Assembly (NCBI RefSeq): GCF_022458985.1
Contig: NC_061785.1
Location: 856,130-920,129, forward strand
DNA length: 64,000 nt
Reading direction: 5' to 3'
Source of the DNA: Mugil cephalus
Taxonomy: Eukaryota > Chordata > Actinopteri > Mugiliformes > Mugilidae
The position numbers and the translations under genes are program-made. Below the pieces are notes generated by a model, which searched no databases, was not told the DNA's origin, and saw only the letters and a list, made by a program, of their open reading frames with translations. The number at the start of each line of letters is the position of its first letter. The stretch's first letter is position 1. Positions 33,700 to 44,292 of this stretch are shown here, one piece after another.

Positions 33700-35830
33700 T
33701 AAAAATACAAGGACAGAAAAAAAATGTGATCCTTATTCATGAGGCTGTTAAATAATATTTAGTTTGTGTAAAATCAGATTTTGAGTGTTTCAGCTAAGTT
33801 TTATGTTCTTGTCACTTCTTTTTTTATTTAATTGGTGGTAGATTTTTTTCCAGTCTTGTTCATCACTGTGCAGCTTCCCATTTAATTTCTGATTGTTATT
33901 CAAATATTCTCTTTTATCTGTGCAGAGAACATTTCTAAATATTTTAACCAGACAAACATCCTGCAGGTCATTAATTATGATCACTTGATTTTAGCCCTGA
34001 TGACTTTGCAGCTTTATCGGCAGAATGTTGAAATATAAAGAATTCATCGAATGTGCTTTATTACATTATTCATCACATGTTTGAGGAGAGAGAGCAGGGG
34101 ATGTGTATTTTAAAGATGATGTTTGAGTTTAATGAACGCGTTTAATGTGGACAGAAACTCTTTATTCTCACACTGGCTTTTAGTTTGTGTCATTTCATTT
34201 TTTAATATGAGATCAATCATTTGTTGTTGTATAAAAGTGAAGCCTTGTGGAAGTTTCCTGCAGAATGAAAACTGGAAAACCTAAAGGAACATTTACTGGT
34301 GAACACTGGCATCTGGCGGTGGTGGGCGGTACTACAGCTCACCGCTGATATTTATAACATCCTAAAAGTGTCTTGTCCATCCCTCATAAATAATTCATGA
34401 CATGATGGATGTATTAAAGAAAGAGAAGGAGAAAAAGGGGAGAAAGGAAGACATGATGCCAGGCAGAGAGATGGAGAGAGTCCTCGACCACATGCAGGAT
34501 TCACCTTGGAGGGATTCTCTGTTCTGCTTCCCTGACTTATATCACAGCAGCCCTCTCCTCTCTTTTTTTCCTGGCGTATAAATTGCTGATGCAGCCATTC
34601 TTAGTCTCTGTCCTGTCCTCTCATTGGCCCCGGGAGGCTCATTACATGAATAATATCACTCCATGCTGCACAGCCACTTAGCTCCATTATTAAAATCACA
34701 GCAGTCGTGAATAAACATGAGGTCGCTGCCGTGGAAACACTCATTTAGTTTCATGATTTCAGGTGGAAGTTAAAAAATGAGTGGCGATAGCTTCAATAAC
34801 TGTTCATTCATTCCAACAGCTCAACTTCCAGCATGATAACCATCAGAGAGAAACCTTCAAAAGGAAGCAGAGATATCTGGAACAGATCAGCGTTAGGAGG
34901 ATTTAAGGCGCTGGGCTCAGGAGTCTTTCAAAAAATATATCTGTCTTCTCTCTAATCTCAAACATTTACACACTACAGGACGTTATTTAGATTATTCTAA
35001 CAGATTAGGGAGCACTGAACACACCACCTCACCTGAACTTCCAGGTAAAATAATGGAAGTAAACAAAACAAAAACTTTGAACCTATTTATCAAACGCTCC
35101 AGTCCAGTTGGTGCCGCTGATGCATCTGCAAGATTTATTTGTTGCAGCCAATCAAACAAGAAAAAGTCTAAATTTGCAGCGAGAAAAAAAAACAGAAGTT
35201 GTGCTATGACTTCGGTGAGATTCTTCCAACAACAGGGTGGGAAAAAACATTCACTTTGCAGAGACATGACTCGGTCAAAATCAATTCCAAGTTCTCTGGT
35301 GACCACATTTTGTTTGAGGTACAGAGATAAAAGCTAGATAAGATATTTTCAGATGGTGGTGGTCTGATTCCTGTAGGTCCTGTGGTTTGGATGGCAGGCT
35401 CCGATTGGCAATGGTTGCACCTCTTCAGTCTGTACACCCAAAAATAAAAAATAAAAAACTCCCACAATCCTCAGCGCCACCAGGAGGCGGGGGCGGAGGC
35501 TTCGTCCCCAGTGTCTCCTGTCCAGAGGTTCGACGGCTTCAAGTGTCGGAGCGAAGCGGCCATGAAGTGCGACTCATCCGGTTCATAATTGAAGAGGCAT
35601 TTATAAAGATAATTTTAGCTCAGCGCTGCCTCCTGATGAGGCTCCGGGCGGCTTTTTATCGGACTCGCTTCGGTGTGAAGGAGGTGTGCAATGACTCATG
35701 GGTAATAATAAGACTGACTGGCCACTCATCTACTGTTAGATTGGATATTAAAGTAAGTCATGTGATTAATCCACAATGTTTTAAGATCATTCTCCACCTG
35801 AAACAGATCATTGACTAACATCCATGTTCT
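33700..35830. other. ccser2 intron, possible conserved noncoding blocks
   Basis: No exon recognised. Two stretches (34,570-34,760 and 35,490-35,760) are less AT-rich, contain few low-complexity runs and read like vertebrate noncoding conserved elements. A 143-codon open frame spans the second on the plus strand but has no family features. Confidence 0.4.
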
Positions 35831-35834
35831 ACAC

Positions 35835-36255
35835 CGGGGGGTCGAACTCATTTTAGTTCAGGGACAAGTTTGATCTCTCTGGGGCCGGACCAGTAACACA
35901 GCAGAATAATAACCTGTAAATAAACTCTGAATGTTTCCATTTAATGAACTGAACTATTACGAGACATGTAATGACCAACCAGAGATTTGTTAAGAAAAAG
36001 AAGAGCAGCTTCTGTTTAGTTCCAGGTATCAGTTGCTGTGTTTCCAGTCCCGCTAGAAATGAACAAAATCTAAATATCTCAATAAAAATTGGCAATGGAA
36101 ACACCTACAGTTCTAAAAACCTGTCAAAGATCTAAAGCTACAACACCTTTACGCTCTTACGTGTTTCCATATAAAAAATCTCTAAAGTTCAATGGAAACA
36201 CTTCAGAGCCATTTATGCCACGTTTGGCCCGTGGGTCATACGTTTGAACAGACAC
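35835..36255. mobile_element. Non-autonomous repeat, 'tttggcccgtgggtc' family
   Basis: It starts 'gggtcgaactcattttagtt' and ends 'tttggcccgtgggtcatacg' + 'tttgaacag', with the outer ends complementary in part. Inverted relative to the 22.2 kb member. Confidence 0.6.
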
Positions 36256-37840
36256 ATGAGTTTGATTGGGTTCTCTTTGTATACTTAAAGTAAATCAGCT
36301 CATGTTTTGATTCATTTTCATTCTGAAATTCTGAAGGACACAAGAAACTTTAAGTATAAAATCCATTAATTAGATAGTGGTGAAAGTAGAAGTAGGTTTT
36401 GTGTTTGACTATTCTGCTGCTTAGTTTTTAATTTATCAAAGCTGTGTCATAAAATGATGTCGACTTAACGCCCCAAACGTAAAACTGCTTAAAACTTCTT
36501 TCAAATGAAATAATCTCTCACTAGATTAACTAATAATAATTTTATTAATTCTAGACGCTATGGAGCTCAGCCAAAGAGATGGTGATATCAAATTTATGAG
36601 GAAAAAAAAAGAGAGGACAGCATTTTGGATTATTTCCAGGAGGAATGTATCATGATGAGGTTTTATAATTCTGCTACTCGGTGGGTTTATCGTTCAGATT
36701 ATAGAACAAGTTTTTATCTATGTATTTATATAGAAAATATATTTTATGTAATTATTATTTATTCTTTTTATTGTGTTTCTGTATCTTTACCATCTAGTCT
36801 ACTGATAGACCTGAAACCATACGATAATATGGAGCCACATGACCAAGTCCATCTTGGCGGTTACAGTCCTATTGGCTCACATTCATATGTACATGTACAA
36901 GATTGGTTGTTTCCATTTAAAATGATCCATGTACTTAATGTAAATGTAGCTCCGCTGATTTTAAGACATGATTCCTCACATATAACCTAATTTAAAGAAG
37001 ATGGTGTGAACGTAGACTGAATTAAAGCACAAATACTACTTTAAAAGATAACTTTTTTTTTATAAATATGTCCCTTGGATGAACCCAAATCTTTTTTCTT
37101 TTTTAGGTTTGAAGCTTTTTGTGCGTTCTGCATAGATTTCTGTCATTGTTCTTCTATTTTCAGTAATATATTCCTTTTTTTAGTTTTTGCATTATAAAGA
37201 TATAATTCCTGTTTCCATGAGGCTTAATTCTACTCTAAGAACCACTCAAATCTATTTTAGAACAAACAGGGACGACAAGGAATCAACTAGGCAGGAATCA
37301 GGAAGAGGAAGATAAAAAGTTCCTACCATGCTGTGTCACTGAAGTAAAGCACTAGTGTTTCCACTCCTGGACCAAGTAGCAGAAACACAAAGAGGACAGA
37401 AGGAGGTCAGTTAGAAAAACCAAAGCAGATTGAACATGATCAGATCAGACCAGTCTGTAGAGAACATGGAGCTACGATGATGGTGGTGACAGGATGAAGA
37501 GAGAGCACGAAGGTTAAAGGTTAATTAATTATGAATTAAAACAGTTATGAGCTGGACTGATGTCCTGAACTGAGCAGCTGATTCCAGGTTGAACTCCTCA
37601 GATATTCTCCATGAATATGATAAAACAATGTCCAAGACACAGAAACAGTTTAATTTGGAGTCCTTGAGTTTGGAGTCCAATTAATATTCACTTTAAGCTG
37701 CAGAGTTTATTTTTTATTTTGAATGTTCTGGACCCCGTCTTTAAACAGATTAGAAAGAGAAAATCAGGAGATATTTCTCTTTATTTAATAAAAGAACTTA
37801 ACTTCTGTTAGCTATATAGTAGTACTACAGTATAGCTAGG

Positions 37841-38155
37841 GGCGGCACGATGGCTTGGGTCTTTCTGGGTGGACTTTGCATGTTCTCCCTGTGTTCTCGT
37901 AGGTTCTCTCCGGGTACTCCGGTTCCCTCCCACCTCCAAAGACATGCTCGTTAGGCTAATTGGTGACTCTAAATTGACTCTAGGTGTGAGTGTGAGTGCG
38001 AATGGTTGTATGTCTCTGTGTTAGCCCTGCGATGGGCTGGCGTCTTGTCCAGGGTGGACCCCACCTCTCACCTGATGCCAGTGGGATAGACTCCAGCCCC
38101 CCCCCCCCCCGTGACCCTAGTGAGGATTAAATGGTACGGAAGATGAGATGAGATA
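37841..38155. mobile_element. Common vertebrate dispersed repeat (SINE/LINE-like), internally deleted
   Basis: It contains 'ggactttgcatgttctccct', 'gggtactccggttccctccc', 'aattggtgactctaaattga' and 'gcgatgggctggcgtcttgt', a consensus seen across fish genomes. It ends in a 14-C run (38,097-38,110) and 'ggaagatgagatgagat'. The tRNA-like front part normally found between 'cacgatggct' and the core is missing. Confidence 0.7.
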
Positions 38156-38454
38156 GTATAGCTACTATCTGTAGTGATGTTCTCTGGACAGATGGGGGCG
38201 CAATAATTTTTGTTTTGTTTTTTTACATCTATTGATATATTTTGTTTAACAACTGAACTGAAGTCTATTTATATTTATTTATTTTACTGTTTAATATTTT
38301 AAATCCAGAGAAGTTTTTTGTTTTCAAATGTGAATTATTGATCACAGGAGCAAGATGATGATTTGGATGAAGATTGAAATGCTTTGAAGGTTTGATGATG
38401 AGGAGGAGAAGGAGGAACGGAAGGGAGGGGGGAGGAGGGGGTCATGTGACTCAC

Positions 38455-38521
38455 TTTTCTTAGCGAGGTGGGGGGGGATGCTGGGCCTCGGCCTCCCCCT
38501 GTAAGGTCTGGAGCGCTGATA
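38455..38521 (-). CDS. ccser2: CCSER2 exon, Arg/Pro-rich segment (copy A)
   Basis: A 67-nt exon between 'ctggcag' and 'gtgagtc', encoding Y-Q-R-S-R-P-Y-R-G-R-P-R-P-S-I-P-P-H-L-A-K-K. It aligns in character with the I-P-R-T-V-P-P-H-R-R part of mammalian CCSER2 after the Q-T-P-W motif. It is phase 0 at its start, matching the exon at 39.7 kb, and phase 1 at its end. Degraded duplicates lie at 48.63-48.69 and 50.84-50.89 kb. Confidence 0.7.
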
Positions 38522-38529
38522 CTGCCAGG

Positions 38530-39670
38530 GAGGAGAGAGGAAAGGAACAGGAGGAAAAGCCTGAAGAGAAAGTGTAAAGAGAAGGAAAGGATGCTGATTG
38601 GACAGGTAGACGGAAAGATGGATGAAAAGATCGAGTGGAAGAAGACCGGAAACTCTGGACTCAAAGATATTCACAGCAGCAGAAACACAAACTTCTGCAA
38701 CAAGGCAAAACCCTTGATTAAACTCTGGTGGTGTACCACAAGGCTTCGTATGACGACTTCTCCTTTTCATTGCCTCTTGACAACATTCAACATCAAGTGA
38801 TGTAAATGTTCGACTATATGCAGATGATAGTTTGATTTATGTTCACGAAATTATTTATCTTCGTCCTTTCTCTGTTCCAGCAATCTTTGTTGCTCTTTTT
38901 AAAGTGTTGGTGTACCACAAGGCTCTGTATGGGGACGTTAGTTTTTTCTTGTACACACCCCTACTTTTATTTATTTATGTTCCCATCCTGCCGCTAGTTT
39001 ATCTTTATCCGGTCAAACTTAAACCACAGATAAACAACTGACGGTGTACCACAAGGTTCTGTATTGGCACCTTTGTTTTTTTTTTCTTGTTTTCTCTTGT
39101 TTATGGTAAATATATGCAGACGATGGTCTGGTTTATGTTCTCATCTCATCAGTGGTTTCTTTTTATTGGCTCAAACTTAACTTATCCTCAGATACTACAA
39201 ACACATCAGCAGCTTGAAGCCTGAACACCTCAGAAACTCTCCTGGAAAATAAAACAAGTGCCACGATTTCCAGAAGAAGATGGAGGATTTAAGAGTCTTT
39301 AGTTTTCCACAATCTGAAGCTTCAGATGAAAAACTTCACAGATGATCACTGTTTACTCTGTTGACTGGTTTGGTTTTGGTGTGATTGAATTAAAGGAACT
39401 TTATGTGACCTTGATCTGTTTACTGATGGGACACTAACAGATTTAACTGTTTAACATTTTTTAAAGCTCTCTGATGTTAAAGATGTTTCATCACTGAATT
39501 TGTTTTATTATTTATAATTCTTGAAATGTTTCAGCCTCTGTCTGATATCCCACATTTCTAAATAAACATTGTTTTTCCTCCTGTTCTATAAATGTGTGTT
39601 TACATGTTGGATGTGTGTTAAATGTGTGTGTTATGTGTGTTAGATGTGTGTGGTACATGTCAGATGTGTG
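38530..39670. other. ccser2 intron with short internal repeats
   Basis: The phrase 'gtgtaccacaaggcttcgta' or a near copy occurs at about 38,729, 38,909 and 39,043, each followed by 'atgcagacgatag'-type text. This is reminiscent of LINE reverse-transcriptase coding DNA (G-V-P-Q-G-S … Y-A-D-D), so these are three small retroelement scraps. Confidence 0.55.
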
Positions 39671-39679
39671 TGTTCTTAC

Positions 39680-39805
39680 AGTGTGTTCTCTCCAGGGTGT
39701 CTGTGAGGCCACACTCTCACTCTCCATCACACTCGTCTGCGTGTGCTGATCCATCTTTCCTGCCGTCTCCTGGCAACGACACCTGGTGGTCACCGTGGGA
39801 ACCGT
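39680..39805 (-). CDS. ccser2: CCSER2 exon with Cys-rich/Q-T-P-W motif (copy A)
   Basis: A 126-nt exon, phase 0/0, acceptor 'gtgtgcag' and donor 'gtaagaa'. It encodes T-V-P-T-V-T-T-R-C-R-C-Q-E-T, D-Q-H-T-Q-T-S-V-M and S-Q-T-P-W-R-E-H-T. Mammalian CCSER2 has the same layout right after its coiled coil (C-x-x-K-C-K-E-E, D-K-Y-T-Q-T-P-W-R). Downstream intron sequence is TG-rich. Confidence 0.85.
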
Positions 39806-40013
39806 CTGCACACACACACACAATCATACAATTCATTTAATTGTGTCAAACAAAGACGATTAATCATTTTGAGCTTTTAAACCGTTTCCAACAAACATCC
39901 AGGCCAAAGAAAATATATTTTAAAATGACAAATTATTACAAAATGAATCTATATAATATTAAAAGTAATAATCTGGTCTAATCCTCTGGCTGATGAACGA
40001 GTGAAGCACAGAC

Positions 40014-40100
40014 CAGCTGCAGGGTGAGCTGTGCGATGGTTCGGTCTCTGCTCCTCAGATCCTCTCTGAGCTGCTGCACCTCCTGCAGGAGAATCTGCAC
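40014..40100 (-). CDS. ccser2: CCSER2 exon, coiled-coil segment (copy A)
   Basis: An 87-nt, phase 0/0 exon encoding V-Q-I-L-L-Q-E-V-Q-Q-L-R-E-D-L-R-S-R-D-R-T-I-A-Q-L-T-L-Q-L. It has a clear heptad pattern and matches the C-terminal coiled coil of CCSER2 (…E-I-K-Q-L-K-D-E-I-K-K-K-D-E-K-I). The acceptor is 'gttcag'; the donor (gtctgt) is non-ideal. It sits 24 bp from the 500-N gap, so the next upstream exon is hidden. Confidence 0.85.
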
Positions 40101-40123
40101 CTGAACACACACAAACACACACA

Positions 40124-40623
40124 NNNNNNNNNNNNNNNNNNNNNNNNNNNNNNNNNNNNNNNNNNNNNNNNNNNNNNNNNNNNNNNNNNNNNNNNNNNNN
40201 NNNNNNNNNNNNNNNNNNNNNNNNNNNNNNNNNNNNNNNNNNNNNNNNNNNNNNNNNNNNNNNNNNNNNNNNNNNNNNNNNNNNNNNNNNNNNNNNNNNN
40301 NNNNNNNNNNNNNNNNNNNNNNNNNNNNNNNNNNNNNNNNNNNNNNNNNNNNNNNNNNNNNNNNNNNNNNNNNNNNNNNNNNNNNNNNNNNNNNNNNNNN
40401 NNNNNNNNNNNNNNNNNNNNNNNNNNNNNNNNNNNNNNNNNNNNNNNNNNNNNNNNNNNNNNNNNNNNNNNNNNNNNNNNNNNNNNNNNNNNNNNNNNNN
40501 NNNNNNNNNNNNNNNNNNNNNNNNNNNNNNNNNNNNNNNNNNNNNNNNNNNNNNNNNNNNNNNNNNNNNNNNNNNNNNNNNNNNNNNNNNNNNNNNNNNN
40601 NNNNNNNNNNNNNNNNNNNNNNN
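40124..40623. other. Assembly gap of exactly 500 N
   Basis: The round size suggests a placeholder of unknown true length. Left flank is the end of copy A; right flank is the internal start of copy B. Confidence 0.99.
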
Positions 40624-41494
40624 AGCGACTACACGGCTCAATTAAATATATATCACCCTCCATCCTCACCCATCACACCCTAAAGTTAAATCACGTTCCT
40701 TCACTAAAAGTCCTGTTTTTATTTCTTTAATTTGTGAATTTTAAGTTTTTTATCTTTTTAAAGTTCATTTTATTGACGGTGATTAGAGTAATAAGCAGAA
40801 AGAAGAGCTGAGAGAGGATCAGCTGGACACAACAACAACTTTTAAAATAAGAAGAAAACAGAAATGACCGTAGAGGAGAGTGACCGGTGTCGTGTTCATA
40901 TCTGATAAAGTTCCTCACTTTACTTTTATGTGTTTTAGAGGCTGAGATTAGAGCTGAACTCTGGAATCTTCCATCGTAGGGAAGAACAGAAACGTTCTCT
41001 GAACATGTTTGTGATTTAAATTAAATAAGAGAAATATAATTAAATAGAGAGAAAAATGAGTTCATTTTAGTCAACACCGACTGAAACTTGTAGATTTTTA
41101 ACACGACACCGGATTCTGATAATTAAAAAATGATTCTGATGAACCCGAGGCTAAACCTGGATTTAATTTAATTAAACCAGAGCTGGATCTAATCTGTTGA
41201 GAACGTGTTTTAGTCTTTACTGGAGTGGATTTAATATGAACTTAATTTAATTAAAACTAAATAAATAATGAATGAAATAAATGAGTCCTCTTCATTTAGA
41301 CGTGAAGATAAATGTGACGTTTGTTTGCTCTTAGTTTTACTTTGAAATAGGTTTTAACTCGTATAATTATATAATATTCCAATGAATAAACTGTCAGCTG
41401 TGACTTTTAATTAGTTTGTTATGAAACTCAAACTCACGTCCAAACTACTGAAAAAACTACTGTTGTCTTTATATTTTTGTTGCTGTTGTCGTCC

Positions 41495-41670
41495 AGGGAC
41501 CTGGTCTGAGGGACCCGGCCTCAGGGACCCCGGCCTCAGGGACCTGGTCTGAGGGACCCGGCCTCAGGGACCTGGTCTGAAGGACCCCGGCCTCAGGGAC
41601 CCCGGCCTCAGGGACCCGGTCTGAGGGACCTGGTTTGAGGGACCTGGTCTGAAGGACCTGGCCTCAGTGC
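41495..41670. repeat. Minisatellite 'gggaccccggcctca', copy B
   Basis: Same location relative to flanks as in copy A, but with a different order of 'gggacctggtctga' and 'gggaccccggcctca' units. Confidence 0.9.
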
Positions 41671-41978
41671 GGTGATTGTCAGCGAGTCTGTGGACAGGAA
41701 ACGTTTTGCATATATAAATCAGGGCAGCGTGAGTCATCTCGGAGTTAAACCTACGACTGTGTTGCATATTTTCTTGCATACTGTGACGTTAAAGCGAGCG
41801 GCGCTGATATTTTACTGTTTGATTCACCGGTGGAGGGAAAATGTCAGAGTGTTCCTTTGACTAAATTTATGGGCGGACGGTAGGAGACGTTGTTCCGGCT
41901 GCACAAGTCAGATTAAAACTCAGAGAAGCTGAATGTTGACGCAGGAACGACGAAGTAGAAGTTTAACGAGCTCAGTAT

Positions 41979-42108
41979 GCTTCAAACCGGCTTCAAACCA
42001 GCTTCAAACCAGCTTCAAACCAGCTTCAAACCGGCTTCAAACCAGCTTCAAACCGGCTTCAAACCAGCTTCAAACCGGCTTCAAACCGGCTTCAAACCAG
42101 CTTCAAAT
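41979..42108. repeat. Minisatellite 'gcttcaaaccg', copy B (about 12 units)
   Basis: Longer than copy A by about five units. Confidence 0.92.
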
Positions 42109-43262
42109 CTACTGGATCACAATCATTCACATCATTTAAATTCAATTAAAAATAATCAAGTTGATCAGAAATAAAATTCCTCCAAAGGCTCCAGATTTAT
42201 CTCTAGATCATGACTGAAACCTGATTCCCAGATTAATAAATATTTGATCATCCTGGTCTAATAATTAAATGTGTCTCCATTAATTCATCCTCACCCAGAA
42301 CTTAGTCTGGTCTCAGTCTGAGTGTAAATCAGCAGCAGCGCCACCATGTGGTCAGTAGAATATTGTAGCAGTGCTGCCTCTAATGAGGTCTTTATTTATT
42401 TCATTTTCATATCAGTCTTTATGTGTTGTTGTGAAATGTTTCTGGACAGTAAAGTTAAAGTAAAAGTTGTTTTTACGTGAGTGGCGCCCCTTGTGGTTTT
42501 CATGACATATTCAGAAACATTAAGTTAATACATTAGAGTTTTGATTTTATATTCTGAGGACAAAGTACTCTTTTCATTGTGTCATTATGTTTATCGCTAA
42601 TTAGCTTGTTAGCTTCTAGATGACCGGTGTCAAACATATGGAGCGTGGGCCAAAAACCATTTGAAGGCAGTGTTGGTTTCTTTAAACTGGAGGTGACTGA
42701 TTTTATTTGAAGCATACTGAGACTTCAAACTTGTCTACATTAAAAAACGTCAGAACAATGAATGAATAAATAAAATAAATGATTGTCTTCCTCCTTCAGG
42801 CGTGTGCTCAGCTCACACCGGAGGAAGTTTTCTCACAGTGAACAGCAGTGATATGGAAAACGATTCCAGACGTGTCTGAAATCAAACCGGTTGGTCTGGT
42901 TTCATGAGAACCAAAGTGGAAGGAACGAGTGAACGCAGTGAGAGGTTGGTTTTCTGACCTTCAGTGTTTCAGAATGAATGAATGATGTCGGAGGTCGAGG
43001 TTGGATTCAAGTCGCTTCAGGTGTTTGATGACTCCTCCTCCTGAGGAAGACTCACGGGAAGGATGAAGGGGGAGGGGAATCGGTTCCTAACACACAGCGA
43101 GTGAAGATCAGTTTATTTTAGTCGTCATTTTATTTCCTCATTAACATCTGAGCCCACAAACGTTCTGAACCTTTATAACTAAACTCTGCTCTAAATATTA
43201 ACGTTAAATAAGTTAAACATCGAGTTTCCGATCACGTCGCTGTGCGTTAGGAAGGAGGAGCT

Positions 43263-43556
43263 TCAATGGATCTTTGGCTTGGGGAGGCGGGAGGAGGAAG
43301 AGGAGGAGGCCATCGTTCTGATCTTAACCCCAGACTTTGGAGAGGCGGAGCCAGGGGCGGAGGAAGTGTGCGACAGGAAGAGGTGGAGCTTAGAGGGCTG
43401 GGGGGGCAGCAGGGATCTAGAGGAGGGACCTCTTCTTTCTAATCGCTCCTCCATCTTTGTCCGTCGTTTCCCATCATCCTCTCCTCTGTGGGCCGTGCAG
43501 TCAGCGGAGGCGGGGCTAATGCTGGCTGGAGGCGGGAGCTTGTGTGAGCGCTGGGA
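43263..43556 (-). pseudogene. ccser2: CCSER2 last exon, copy B (one-base insertion)
   Basis: Nearly identical to 32,668-32,960, including the terminal S-R-L-P-K-P-K-I-H frame. An extra G at about 43,533-43,535 ('ggcgggagct' instead of 'ggcggagct') shifts the upstream part of the exon into a quick stop. This is probably an allelic or sequencing difference in a falsely duplicated copy rather than a second gene. Confidence 0.8.
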
Positions 43557-43644
43557 CTGTCAGTGATTCCTGGACTTCCTGATTGGAGGAGTGAAGTATC
43601 TGTGACTGTAAAAAAAAGAGAGAAAAGGATGGTGTTTAAAAACT

Positions 43645-44292
43645 AGAGTTGTCAAATGATAACAATATTTACTCAGATTAATCTCAGGGTTGATGTGGAT
43701 TAATTCAGATTAATCGCAATTAAATCAATCTCATGTCATTCTTAATTTTGTTTCATTGAGCAAACAGACTCCAGGAAAAAGAGAATATATCTGCACTTAA
43801 CGTGCTCATTAAACACAACTCAACACCTTTTTGTGTCTTTCTTTGTCCACATGAACGTGTCCCTGTTGCTACGGAGACAAACTAACTTGTTGACATTGTC
43901 CAACCAGAGGAGAGCTGACGCTTCTTATTGAGAACAGTCTCTCCCAGTGAACAGTGGCTGCAGGAGTGGACACATATTAGCAGCAGCATTGGCAGCTTGT
44001 CTTTGTCTTGGTTTGTCTTGGTTTGTCTCCAGCTGTTAGCCGCGTTAGCCCAAGTGCTAGCAGAATCCCCGGCTAACGTATGCTTGGCTTGGTTCATGTG
44101 CTGTTTGAGGCTGGAAGTGCTTCGATGCTTCAGTGAAAACAGAACTTATTTTGGTAACGTTACCTCTATTTGGACAAACTGAGGCACGTTCACAGTCGTT
44201 CTGCTGCAGACGCTTCACTGGGTTCAGATTATTAATCACATTAATCATGATGATGGATTAATCTATGTTAACGAGTTAATTTTAACAGCTCT
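43645..44292. mobile_element. Non-autonomous DNA transposon, copy B
   Basis: The allelic-looking counterpart of 33,049-33,696, in the same place relative to the last ccser2 exon. Shared insertion shows that the duplication or allele split postdates the transposon. Confidence 0.85.

Larger units (their letters stand above)
30094..40123. repeat. Copy A of a 10-kb duplicated segment (clean sequence)
   Basis: This segment, carrying the 3' exons of ccser2, reappears from 40,624 onward in the same orientation (copy B, initial offset 10,530) and in part again at about 49.0-52.2 kb (copy C). Copy A is the only one with intact exons and splice sites throughout. It ends directly at a 500-N gap. Confidence 0.95.

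Noticed and set aside
35387..35818. 143-codon plus-strand frame
   Set aside because: No splice context or family features, and its counterpart in copy B is riddled with frameshifts. More likely a noncoding conserved block.
38335..38770. Two overlapping Ser/Pro/Phe-rich frames on the minus strand
   Set aside because: Only the 67-nt ccser2 exon inside them has splice signals and family similarity; the rest is intronic low-complexity sequence.
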